From positions 744,001-808,000 of the forward strand of contig NZ_CP013374.1 of the NCBI RefSeq assembly GCF_001522585.2: DNA of 64,000 nt, written 5' to 3'. This document shows, piece by piece, positions 10,524 to 20,900 of the stretch. Position 1 is the stretch's first letter. The number at the start of each line of letters is the position of its first letter. Origin of the DNA: Burkholderia sp. NRF60-BP8 (GTDB lineage: Bacteria > Pseudomonadota > Gammaproteobacteria > Burkholderiales > Burkholderiaceae). The notes beneath the pieces are model-generated. The model saw nothing but the letters and a program-made list of their open reading frames with translations. It had not been told where the DNA came from and searched no databases. A program made the position numbers and the translations under genes.

Positions 10524-11724
10524 CTTCCAGGCCCTTCTGCACGTACCACGACAACGGCAGTGTCAACAGCAGGATCGAGGCCAGCGCGAGCAGCGCGGTC
10601 GGGACGCCCGCGATGTCGCCGAGACGGCCGAAAAGCATCGGCGACAGCGCGCCGCCGCCGATCGTACCCGTATAGAACAACGCGAACGCCTGCTCGCGCT
10701 TGCCGACACCGGCCAGTTCCGGCACGACGCCATAGAGCACGGACGATGTTCCGTTCAGCGCCAGTCCAAGCAGCGGCAGCATCGCCATCATCGCGAAGAG
10801 CGGCGAGAACACGGCGAGCACGATCAGCAGCGACGTGGCGGACTCCGTGAGCCACACCGTCTTCATCATCCCGATGCGTGCGCCCAGATAGCCGCAGAAC
10901 AGCTTGCCGAACGCACCGCCCACGAACAGCAACGTGAGCGCTAGACCGATACCGGCCGTGCCGGCCCCCTTGCTTTTGAGCAGGAACGGCAGAAACGTCA
11001 GAAAGCCCATCCGCACGGCACTGTCGAGGGTGCCGGTCGCGAGCAGCGCACGCAAGCCGCCGGACGAACCGCTACCGGAGGCCGCTTTCGGCGTCTTGTC
11101 GCGTGCCGTGCGCGACGAGTCGCGCGACGGAATCAGCCACCACACCAGGCCCGCCGAAACCACGCCCAGCAGGCCGATCAGCGTGGCGCCGGTGCGCCAC
11201 GTCACGACCGTCAACAGAAGGCCGATCAGGCCTGGTATCAGCGTCTTGCCGATGTCTCCGGAGAAGTTGTATTGGGCCAGCGCCTCCTTCACGCCTCCGC
11301 CTGCCTCGTAGGAATCGGTGACCATCGACGATGCCAGGGGATGCTGCGTGCTGGCGCCCAGGCCGCCCAGCGCCAGCGCGATCAGCAGTACCGTCAGCCC
11401 ACCGGCCTGACCGGCGATCAGGTAGGCAATGCCCGCGAGGGCGGTCCCGGCCACCAGCATGCGCTCGCGCCCCCATCGTCGCGCTGCCTGGCTCGCAAGC
11501 AACTGAAAACTCGCCATCACGCCGGAATAGAGCCCGCGTAACAAGCCGATTTGAGCGTAATTGAGCGCGAACTGGGCCTGCCAGATCGGAAGCAGTACGT
11601 AAATGACGTCGGTCAGCCCGTCGTGTACGGCGTGCGCGCCGCAGGCGGCGATCAGCGAGCGACGACGGGACGGATCGGGGACATGCAGTGCCTCACGAGA
11701 GACTTCGCTTTTCAAATCGCTCAT
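10519..11724 (-). CDS. MFS transporter, fosmidomycin-resistance (Fsr)-like
   Basis: A 401-residue inner-membrane major-facilitator protein with about 12 hydrophobic segments and a central charged, serine-rich loop (around residues 195-220). The N-terminal HAVHDGLTDVIYVLLP stretch and the LGGLGASTQHPLASSMV segment resemble the Fsr group of drug efflux proteins. The substrate cannot be read from the sequence. The start at 11724 has no strong ribosome-binding site, but the first helix follows at the expected distance. A decayed LysR gene converges on it, so it may have lost its own regulator. Confidence 0.8.
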   Translation of the reverse strand: MSDLKSEVSREALHVPDPSRRRSLIAACGAHAVHDGLTDVIYVLLPIWQAQFALNYAQIGLLRGLYSGVMASFQLLASQAARRWGRERMLVAGTALAGIAYLIAGQAGGLTVLLIALALGGLGASTQHPLASSMVTDSYEAGGGVKEALAQYNFSGDIGKTLIPGLIGLLLTVVTWRTGATLIGLLGVVSAGLVWWLIPSRDSSRTARDKTPKAASGSGSSGGLRALLATGTLDSAVRMGFLTFLPFLLKSKGAGTAGIGLALTLLFVGGAFGKLFCGYLGARIGMMKTVWLTESATSLLIVLAVFSPLFAMMAMLPLLGLALNGTSSVLYGVVPELAGVGKREQAFALFYTGTIGGGALSPMLFGRLGDIAGVPTALLALASILLLTLPLSWYVQKGLEA

Positions 11725-12076
11725 TTTGTTGATTATGTGCCGGATGTTGGTCGCGGTTCGCGATCATTCCCGGAGACCAAGCGGCGACGGAGTAGCGAGT
11801 TCGTCGAGATGGAAGTATCGCGAATTTGCCGCGGGCGATCGGCAAGTCAGACACGCCGATCCGTCCTTCCGGCTATCGACGATATCGACGTGCTCGCCGA
11901 TTGCGGGCAGTGCCTGGCTACGCGTAGGAACGCGTCGATGATAAACCTGAACGTCCTCCGGTCGGCCTCGCGTGATTGGCCGGCGAGGCCGAGCCGTCGA
12001 TCCGCTTCCACGAAGCGGAGGGAATGGTCCACCGCTGGCCTGGCGACGGCACCGCGCTGCTGCCCCGGCCCTCGCG
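11725..12076. other. Intergenic region without a supported gene
   Basis: About 350 bases between the MFS start and the end of a small hypothetical gene. Open frames cross it on both strands, but their translations are arginine-rich shadows with no recognisable domain or ribosome-binding site. It must hold the MFS promoter; I could not pick out convincing -35/-10 boxes. Confidence 0.6.
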
Positions 12077-12355
12077 TCATCCGGCCTCGTCCGAGAGCGA
12101 CACGGGCGCCGCATGCCGACCGTCGCGCTCTGCCGTCGCGTCCTGGCTGCGGCGGAAACCGGTATCGGCCCCGAGCGCGTGGAGAATCGATCGGCCCTTC
12201 TTCGTCAGATATGCGCGCCGGCGGCCGGGAGCGGCATGTTCGAGCATGACGAGTTGGCGTTCGAGCAACGCATCGAGTTCGGCGCGATTCATGTCGAGCT
12301 GATCCGGCGCCTCGTACACCAGCATCAGCGTCGCGAATTCGTGCGGGCTCAGCAT
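12077..12355 (-). CDS. Conserved-looking small protein, function unknown
   Basis: A 92-residue protein with a basic, Ser/Asp-containing C-terminus. The N-terminal half (MLSPHEFATLML, then LDALLERQLV) looks like a small helical fold with a DNA-binding or adaptor flavour, as in short winged-helix proteins, but I cannot name a family. GGGAGG lies a few bases before the ATG at 12355. Its start overlaps the stop of the upstream 107-residue gene in an ATGCTGA arrangement, so the two are probably translationally coupled. It sits upstream of, and divergent from, groES. Confidence 0.65.
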   Translation of the reverse strand: MLSPHEFATLMLVYEAPDQLDMNRAELDALLERQLVMLEHAAPGRRRAYLTKKGRSILHALGADTGFRRSQDATAERDGRHAAPVSLSDEAG

Positions 12356-12672
12356 GGCCGCCTCCCGTCGCGCACGGCACCGCCGCTGGCAGGCGTCGCG
12401 AAGAAAAACGAAATATGGTGCAGCGCGCGTCCACGGGTGGCGACTCGACGGCGCGGCAGCTTCGGTCGACCGATCGCGGCGGGTGGGTCGATGCGACGTA
12501 ACGCGAGCGGCTTGCGCGCGGCGCGTACTCGGGCACCGATCGGCGCGAAGCGACCGTTGCCGTTGCGCGCGACCCGCAGGCCGGCCGACAGACCCGCGAC
12601 GACGCGGACGACGCGTCGTGGCCGGCGGCCGCCTTCCGTCAGTCGATCGGAGGTGAGGAAAGGATCGTTCAT
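12349..12672 (-). CDS. Small basic protein, function unknown
   Basis: A 107-residue, strongly arginine-rich protein. Codons show the G/C third-base bias of neighbouring genes, GGGAGC precedes the ATG at 12672, and its TGA stop overlaps the next gene's ATG (ATGCTGA, 12349-12355). These three facts support it as a real gene although the translation matches nothing I recognise. A hydrophobic ISFFFATPA patch lies near the C-terminus. Arginine-rich frames are also common as shadows in this genome, so doubt remains. Confidence 0.5.
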   Translation of the reverse strand: MNDPFLTSDRLTEGGRRPRRVVRVVAGLSAGLRVARNGNGRFAPIGARVRAARKPLALRRIDPPAAIGRPKLPRRRVATRGRALHHISFFFATPASGGAVRDGRRPC

Positions 12673-12983
12673 GATTCGCTCCCGGTTGGACCTCGCACGG
12701 AGGACGAACCGGACCACGCGCTCCAGTTCGTCGATCCGCGAGAGGCCTCGCTGACAAACAAATCGAAACACGCAGCGCGTAAGCCGCGGCTGCTTGAGCG
12801 ATACCAAAATAGGATGGCAAGCGCGGATTTCAAGCGCCGTTTTGCGACGATTCGCGCGGCCCGGCGCGGCGACCGTCGAGGCCGCACAGGCGCTCGTCGC
12901 GCGGCATCGCGAGACGCGCGGCGGCCGGACGAGCGCGGTTTTCGGCCTGAAACATTTTGTTACATATACGCTTTCGTCGCCCT

Positions 12984-13010
12984 CTTGAAGCGCGCTTGCC
13001 GCGCCACTAT
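12984..13010 (+). promoter_or_regulatory. Possible sigma-32 (heat-shock) promoter for groES-groEL
   Basis: CTTGAAG at 12984-12990 matches the heat-shock -35 consensus, and 13 bases later CCACTAT (13004-13010) is a partial match to the sigma-32 -10 consensus. It lies about 105 bases before groES. No CIRCE inverted repeat (TTAGCACTC-N9-GAGTGCTAA) was found, so HrcA control of this copy is unlikely. Confidence 0.4.
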
Positions 13011-13114
13011 TTCGCTTTTCGCCAATCGATGGCACGCCGGCGCGCCGCAGCCTTCGCGCGTGCAGGTGCCGGCGGATTCCCTTTCCAGGTGATCTCATCG
13101 CTCAGGAGATGAAA

Positions 13115-13432
13115 ATGCAGATTCGTCCCCTCTACGACCGGGTTATCGTCAAGCGAATCGAACAGCAACGGACGACAACCTCCGGCATCGTGATTCCCGA
13201 TTCGGCGGCCGAACGGCCCGAGCAGGGTGAAGTGATTGCGGTCGGCAGCGGCCGGCTGCTCCAGGACGGCTCGCAGCGCCCGCTGCAGCTCCAGGTCGGC
13301 GACCAGGTTCTCTTCGGCAAATATGCAGGCCAGACCGTGAAGGTGAACGGCGAGGAACTGCTCGTGATGCGCGAAGAGGACGTCATGGGCGTACTCGAAT
13401 CCGAATCTCAGGCTGCCAGGAAAGCGGCCTGA
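13115..13432 (+). CDS. groES: Co-chaperonin GroES (additional copy)
   Basis: A 105-residue GroES, the heptameric lid of the GroEL folding chamber. The core [11 protein letters not shown], the mobile loop around [12 protein letters not shown] (about residues 19-30) and the [12 protein letters not shown] strand are all present. I place the start at 13115 rather than the ATG at 13109: AGGAG (13104-13108) abuts the first ATG but is 6 bases from the second, which begins with the standard MQIRPL. The C-terminus is longer than usual ([12 protein letters not shown] beyond the normal end near VMGVLE). groEL follows 80 bases downstream. Confidence 0.95.
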   Translation: MQIRPLYDRVIVKRIEQQRTTTSGIVIPDSAAERPEQGEVIAVGSGRLLQDGSQRPLQLQVGDQVLFGKYAGQTVKVNGEELLVMREEDVMGVLESESQAARKAA

Positions 13433-13461
13433 ATACCGATTCGACCGCGTCGCACGGGTAG

Positions 13462-15135
<1,674 letters not shown>

Positions 15136-15140
15136 CCTGC

Positions 15141-15160
15141 ATCGCAGGCTCGCCTGCGAT
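15141..15160 (+). terminator. Hairpin immediately after groEL
   Basis: A perfect 9-bp inverted repeat, ATCGCAGGC then GCCTGCGAT, with a 2-base centre, beginning 5 bases after the groEL stop. No T run follows, so termination would need help or be partial. It could instead stabilise the chaperonin mRNA. Confidence 0.45.
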
Positions 15161-15251
15161 CGTCGCACAGCCGCTGGCCGGAGCGGCTTTTCCCGGCGCG
15201 CGCGACAACGGGGGGGCGCCGCGCCGCCTTTTCATGTTTGCGAAACCGACC

Positions 15252-15539
15252 ATGAAGCTCGAACTTTCGATCGATTCCAGGCCGCTGCACGTCGAACTCG
15301 ACGACGTCATCGCCGGCCTGCTCGCCGCGCGGCTCGGCCTGCCGCCGGAAGGCGATCATCGCGTCGCGATCGGCCGCTATCTGGGCGACGCGGCCGGGCC
15401 GTGGACGCTGGATGACGATCATATGCGCAAGCGCGTGATGCGCCGCCTGATCCTCGACATCGCCGATCCGACGCTGGTCATCCAGTACCTGATGGCCGAT
15501 CAGACGGACCAGACCGGGCCCGGCGAAGCAGGCGAGTGA
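15252..15539 (+). CDS. Small acidic protein, function unknown
   Basis: A 95-residue protein. It has an N-terminal amphipathic strand (KLELSIDSRPLHVEL), a helix rich in Leu/Ala (DDVIAGLLAARLGL), a central DDDHMRKRVMRRLIL segment and a Gly/Glu tail. Codon bias fits a real gene. No good ribosome site was found for 15252; an ATG six codons upstream (15234) is the alternative and no better. It lies 116 bases after groEL on the same strand, so it may belong to the chaperonin transcript. No family assignment. Confidence 0.6.
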   Translation: MKLELSIDSRPLHVELDDVIAGLLAARLGLPPEGDHRVAIGRYLGDAAGPWTLDDDHMRKRVMRRLILDIADPTLVIQYLMADQTDQTGPGEAGE

Positions 15540-15642
15540 CGCACGCCGAACGCGCGTTCGCCCGTCCGACGACGCATCCGGCGCGCCTCCTGTCGCTGCG
15601 CCGGCGCGTCGGCATCGCCGTCTCGCGCCGGGAAGCCGCGAC

Positions 15643-16548
15643 TCAGGCGCCGTCCGGCTTGCCCGGCTTGCGGCCCTGGGGAGCCGGCGGACCCGCGCCG
15701 AGCTCGGCACCCGTCACCGGGTCGCTGTCCGGATCGGATGCGAGTCGCTGCGCCATCGCCTCGATGGCGTCCGCTTGCTGCGCGTCGAGCATGCCTTCCG
15801 CAATGCCGCTGCCGCCGTCGACCGCGGGTTCGGCGGGGCGGATTTCAAGTTCGCCGCCGTGGTTCCATGGCCCGACCAGCGGCGCCGCGTCCGGCTGCAT
15901 CCGGAAGTACACGTGATCGTACGGCGCCTTCGGCGGCAGCTTGCCCGGCGGGAAGTTCGCGGTGATCGCGTACAGCGCTTTCTCGAACGACATCTGGTGC
16001 GACACCTCGCGCGTCATCAGGAAGCCGAGCGCGTCGCGGATATCCGGATCGTCGGTCACGTTGATGAGCCGCTCGTAGATGATCTTCGCGCGTGCTTCGG
16101 CCGCGATGTTCGAGCGCAGGTCCGCCGTCGGTTCGCCGATCGTGTCGATGTACGCGGCCGACCACGGCACGCCGCCCGAATTGGTCAACGGTGCGCCCGC
16201 GCCGTACAGCACCTGCGTCACGTGGCTGTCGTTGCCCGCGCCGTGCAGCTTGCGGTACAGCTCGGCCTGTTCGTCGACCGCTTCCGCCAGCTCGCCCTTG
16301 GCGCCGCGATTCAGCATCGCGGCCATCGAGCCGATCACTTCGAGGTGGCTCAGCTCCTCGGTGGCGATGTCGAGCAGCATGTCCTTGCGGCCGGGATCCT
16401 CTTCGGTGATCGCCTGCGTGAAATAGCGCATCGCGGCGGCGAGCTCGCCCTGCGGGCCGCCGAACTGCTCGAGCAGCAGGTTGGCGAGTCCGGGATTCGG
16501 CGCGCCCACGCGCACCGTGTACTGAAGCCGTGTGTTGTGGATGAACAT
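15643..16548 (-). CDS. Manganese (non-heme) catalase
   Basis: A 301-residue di-manganese catalase that breaks down hydrogen peroxide in the cytoplasm without heme. Ligand motifs of the four-helix ferritin-like core are visible: E35 in GPQGELAAAMRY, E65 and H68 in EELSHLEV, a Glu in the AEARAKIIYERL helix and the Glu/His pair in MTREVSHQ. The C-terminal 70 residues form a Pro/Gly-rich tail ending in GRKPGKPDGA. CGGAG precedes the ATG at 16548. It converges on groEL and the small gene after it. The Nramp-related gene at 23.3 kb, if it carries manganese, would fit as a supply route. Confidence 0.93.
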   Translation of the reverse strand: MFIHNTRLQYTVRVGAPNPGLANLLLEQFGGPQGELAAAMRYFTQAITEEDPGRKDMLLDIATEELSHLEVIGSMAAMLNRGAKGELAEAVDEQAELYRKLHGAGNDSHVTQVLYGAGAPLTNSGGVPWSAAYIDTIGEPTADLRSNIAAEARAKIIYERLINVTDDPDIRDALGFLMTREVSHQMSFEKALYAITANFPPGKLPPKAPYDHVYFRMQPDAAPLVGPWNHGGELEIRPAEPAVDGGSGIAEGMLDAQQADAIEAMAQRLASDPDSDPVTGAELGAGPPAPQGRKPGKPDGA

Positions 16549-16915
16549 GGCATCTCCGTTGAAAGGGTTGCGCGACATTCGCCCGGTGGAAACAGCATGA
16601 ATCGATCCCATGGTCGGCCGACGATACCGGGCATGCGCGATGCCGGCCGATGGGGGCCGCGACAGGCGCGGCTTTTCGTGGGTGCTGGTGCGGTTCGTCG
16701 TGCGGCACGCGTGCATCGTGCCGACTGGCGAGAGTCGGCGCGGACATGGACCCGCGCCGGGCGACGAAGCAGCGATCGTGCGATCGGCTCGCGACGGGCA
16801 GCGTCTCGCGGGCGACGCTGCCTGCCCCCGATGCAAGGCGCCGCATGCGAACACGGCAGTGACGGCGGCGACCCGGGCGCGCGTCGCGTGACCCGCGGTC
16901 GGCGTCGCCGGATTT
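16549..16915. other. Non-coding stretch upstream of the Mn catalase
   Basis: About 370 bases that must contain the catalase promoter. Frames through it (both strands) translate to Arg/Ala-rich sequence with no domain. No OxyR-like or other operator was confidently picked out. Confidence 0.5.
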
Positions 16916-17164
16916 TCAAGCGGTTGTCATTTCGGCTGCATAGGCCGTGTCACGCCGGCGCGCGACGTGCGTTTCGTGAATGGCGACGCGCGGCGACGGA
17001 CATGCCGTGTTGCTGGCCGGGCCGATCGGCGCGATGGCGTTGCGGTTGGGCTGCACCTGAATGGCCGGAGCGTCAGCGTCCGGACGATCGTGGCAGGCCA
17101 TGTTCTCCGCGATGAGGCGCGAACCGGATGACGCCAGGCGCGCGCCGGCCGGCATGCCGGTCAT
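16916..17164 (-). CDS. Small hypothetical protein coupled to the gene upstream
   Basis: An 82-residue frame with neighbour-like third-base bias. Its ATG overlaps the TGA of the preceding gene (ATGA, 17161-17164), the usual sign of coupled translation. The residues show no signal peptide or domain that I recognise; there are two cysteines and a His/Arg-rich C-terminal third. No strong independent ribosome site, consistent with coupling. Without a homologue the call rests on bias and overlap only. Confidence 0.42.
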   Translation of the reverse strand: MTGMPAGARLASSGSRLIAENMACHDRPDADAPAIQVQPNRNAIAPIGPASNTACPSPRVAIHETHVARRRDTAYAAEMTTA

Positions 17165-17442
17165 CTTGCTTTCAGCATTTCGTCGGCGAGCCGATAGGCG
17201 CTGACCGCGCGCTTCAATTCGTAGTCGGCGATCGTCGACACGTTGCGCCCGGCGTCACGCGACAGCAAGCCCTGCAGCGCGGCGGCGGCGAAGAAATCGC
17301 GCAGGTCCGGCGTCGCGGATTTCGGCTCGGGCGGAGCGGCTTCGACGATCGGCCCCGCTTTCCAGAAAACGGGCGACGGCGTGGCTGCCTTGGAGACGGC
17401 GGCGGTTTGCTTGATGCTCACATCCTGGGAAAACGGCGTCAT
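17161..17442 (-). CDS. Small hypothetical protein
   Basis: A 93-residue protein: a Ser/Thr/Pro-rich first half (SIKQTAAVSKAATPSP), then a helical second half (LRDFFAAAALQGLLSRD and ELKRAVSAYRLADEML). The start at 17442 is preceded by GAAGGGGAAG, a good ribosome site; the open frame runs further upstream without one. It overlaps the 82-residue gene downstream by four bases. The family is not recognised; the alanine-rich helix and acidic/basic C-terminus suggest a small cytoplasmic protein. Confidence 0.6.
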   Translation of the reverse strand: MTPFSQDVSIKQTAAVSKAATPSPVFWKAGPIVEAAPPEPKSATPDLRDFFAAAALQGLLSRDAGRNVSTIADYELKRAVSAYRLADEMLKAR

Positions 17443-17923
17443 TTCTTCCCCTTCGATCAAGTATCTGTTGGCGAAGCAGCGTAACGTCCCCGATTGCGCA
17501 GGCGAGCATCGTTTCGTGTAGTTCCTGAGCGGTACTAACCGCTTGATCGACGCGAATATTCGCCGGTAATACGGCATCCGTCAAAGGAAATAAATTGAAT
17601 TCGACGGGCCGACGCACGAGCATGATTCGTTCCCGCTGGCGATCGATGGGAAGCATCGCGTTTCGCCAACCGATGTGGATGGTATGTCGGCACGAATGAC
17701 GCCCCGGTGACACACCCGTGTGCGGGCGTGACGCTCCCTGCACGAGGATTGCAAGCCTTCCGTCAGGCGCTCGATCGCGCTTGCCGGTGCCGTACAATTG
17801 CGGACGGAGGCGCAGGGGGAAGTATCACGTGCGGGATCGTGCAACGACCGGAGGAGCGCGACGCGACCCGGCATCGATCGGCGCCAGGCACACGATGTTC
17901 CGCAACACCATCAGGAGAATTCA
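17443..17923. other. Divergent intergenic region before the CheB/CheR hybrid gene
   Basis: About 480 bases between a leftward small gene and the rightward sensor gene. It is less GC-biased than its surroundings around 17460-17640, as expected for a promoter region. One frame on the minus strand from 17656 gives a protein-like 55 residues and then degenerates (see rejected items). Confidence 0.5.
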
Positions 17924-20900
17924 ATGGCACGGCAAGCGCCTGCGCACAAGGAGCGGCCTCTGTCGCCCGCGACGTTGAAGAGCGATCTGTCGTTTCCGGT
18001 CGTGGGCATCGGTGCGTCGGCAGGCGGTACGATGGCCTTGCAGACCTTTTTCGAGAGCGCGCCGACGGGCATGGACATGGCGTTCGTCGTCGTCGTCCAT
18101 CTCGCGCCGGAACAGGTCAGTCATATGGACACGGTCCTGCAGCGCACGACGGGCATGTCGGTGCATCAGGTGACGTCCACGGTACCGATCGAGAAAAACC
18201 ACATCTATGTGATCGCACCGGGCATGCAGCTCGAGATGTCGGACGGTTGCCTTCGTTGCCGCAGCCGGGACCCGTCCGACGAGATTCCGTTCACGATCGA
18301 TCACTTCTTTCGGACGCTGGCGGACGCGCACGACTGGCGCGCGATCGGCATCGTGATGTCCGGCACCGGCTCCGACGGCGCAGCGGGCTTGAGCCGCATC
18401 AAGGAGGCGGGCGGCATTACGCTCGCGCAGACGCCGGACGACGCCGAGCACGCGGAGATGCCGCAGCACGCGATTGCGATGGCCCGCGTCGATATCGTGC
18501 TGCCGGCGGCCGAGATGCCGCAACGGTTGCTCGAACTCTGGTCGAATGCGCGCCGCATCGAACAGCAGAGCCTCGAATTCGCGCAATCGCTGCACCACGT
18601 CGATCGGCCGACGATCAACGATCCCGAACGCGCGCTCTCCGACATTCTGATGCACCTGAGGGTACGCACGGGCCACGATTTCAGGCTGTACAAGCGGGCG
18701 ACCGTGCTGCGGCGTATCGAGCGGCGTATGCAGGTCAACGGCCAGCGCGATCTCCTCGCGTACCGGGATTTCCTGCGGGCCACGCCGGAAGAAGCGAACG
18801 CGCTGCTGGCTGACATGCTGATCGGCGTGACCCAGTTCTTCCGCGATCGAGAAGCCTTCGATTTCCTCGAACGGGAAGTGATCGGCTCGTTGTTCGCGTC
18901 GGAGTCCGGCGAGGAGCAGGTACGCGTGTGGGTGGCCGGATGCGCGACGGGCGAGGAGGCGTACTCGATCTCGCTGCTGCTGGCGCGGGCGCGCGAGGCC
19001 GCGATGTCGAGCCAGGCCATCCAGGTCTTCGCGACCGATATCGACGAAGCGGCGATCGTCCGCGCGCGGACCGGTTCCTACCCGCTGTCGATCGCGAGCG
19101 ATGTGCCCGCTCCGCTGCTGCAGCGGTATTTCACGCGGGAAGGCGCGCACTACGTGATCGCGAAGGCGGTGCGCGAACGCATCCTGTTCGCGGCGCACAG
19201 CCTGCTGCGCGATCCACCGTTCTCGCATCTCGACCTGATCTCGTGCCGCAACGTGCTGATCTATCTCGAGCGGGCGGTGCAGCGGCAAATCCTGGAGCTG
19301 TTCCATTTCGCGTTGCGCCCCAACGGCTACCTGTTTCTCGGCACCGCGGAATCGGCCGATGCGGCGGACGATCTGTTTGCCGTCGTGGACAAGAAACGCC
19401 GGATCTACCGCGCACGCGTCGTCACGCATCGCGCGAAGCCGGCCACGGGCTTTCCGCCGCTGTTCCAGGTCGAATCCGGCGCATCCGACGAGCGGGCCGC
19501 GCCGCAGCCGCCGTTGCGGGTGCCGGCCAGCCCGGCACAGCGCAACTTCTCCTATTCGGAGCTCCATCAGCGCGCGCTCGAAACGTATTCGCCGCCGAGC
19601 GTCATCATCGACAAGGAATCGAACGTCGTTCATCTGTCGGATAACGCCGGCCGGTTCCTGCGGCACGTCGGCGGCGAACTGTCGAGCAACATCATGACGC
19701 TGGTGCTGCCGGATCTGCGGCTCGATCTGCGCACCGCGATTTTCCGTGCGCTGCAAACGGGCACGAGCGTGGAGGCGCGCCGGGTGAAGTGGGCGCACGA
19801 CGCCCGCGTGTCGTGGATCAACATGACGGTCAGGCCGTTTCACGACAAGGTCGCGAATGCGGAATTCCTGCTCATCGTGTTCGACGAGGTGGCCGGCCGC
19901 ATGACCGAGGAGGATCAGGTCGAGACGAGCGGGCAGGATCCGGTTCTGGCCCAGCTCGAACAGGAGCTGCAGCACAGCCGCGAGCAACTTGCGACGATCA
20001 TCGAGCAGTACGAAACGTCCGTCGAGGAATTGAAGGCGTCGAACGAGGAGCTGCAGGCGATCAACGAAGAGCTGCGCTCCACGAGCGAGGAACTGGAAAG
20101 CAGCAAGGAGGAACTGCAGTCGGTCAACGAGGAGTTGACGACGGCCAACGCCGAAATGCAGGCAAGGATCGAAGACACCGCGAAAGCGAACGACGACCTC
20201 CACAACATCATCGCGTCGAGCGAGATCGCGACCGTGTTCGTCGACAAGGAAATCCGGGTCAAGCGGTTTACGCCCAACGCCACCGCGATTTTCAACCTGA
20301 TCGATACGGACCTGGGCAGATCGCTATTTCACATTACTCACGCACTGCGGTATCCGACGCTGGCCGACGATGTCCGGCAGTCGTTTCAGTCGCTGCGGTT
20401 GATCGAGCGCGAGATCGAGAGCGAGGCCGGCCGGTGGTATCTGATGCGGTTGCTGCCCTACCGGACGGCGGACGATCACATCGACGGCGCGGTGATCACG
20501 CTGATCGACATCACCGACCGGCATCACGCGGAAGAGGCGGCGCGGGCGGGCGAGCAGCGCCTGCGTCTGGTCGCGCAATCGACCAAGGACTACGCGATCA
20601 TCATCCAGGACGGCAACGGGTCCATCGTGAGCTGGAACGCCGGTGCGGAACGCATATTCGGCTATACGGAAGAAGAGATGATCGGCCAGGACGTCGAGCT
20701 GATCTACGAGCCGAGCGACCGGCAGGCGCTCGTGCCGATGCGCGAGCGCGACATCGCGACCCGCGAAGGGCGCGCGGACGACGAACGCTGGCACCGGACC
20801 AAGGACGGGCGACGGATTTTCTGTAGCGGCGTCGTCACGCCGATTTCGGATACGTCGTTCAACGGCTTCGCGAAGATCGTGCGCGACATGACGCTGCGCA

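Noticed and set aside
11847-12536. A 229-residue minus-strand frame
   Set aside because: It overlaps the two coupled small genes out of frame and has shadow-like composition.
12673-13108. CIRCE element before groES
   Set aside because: I looked for TTAGCACTC-N9-GAGTGCTAA and found no acceptable match on either strand.
17255-17656. Minus-strand frame from ATG 17656 (or 17623), protein-like for 55 residues
   Set aside because: The start of the frame reads plausibly, but third-base bias is weak, no strong ribosome site is present, and the second half turns into an Arg-rich shadow overlapping the 93-residue gene. It could be an old 5' part of that gene lost by a frameshift.
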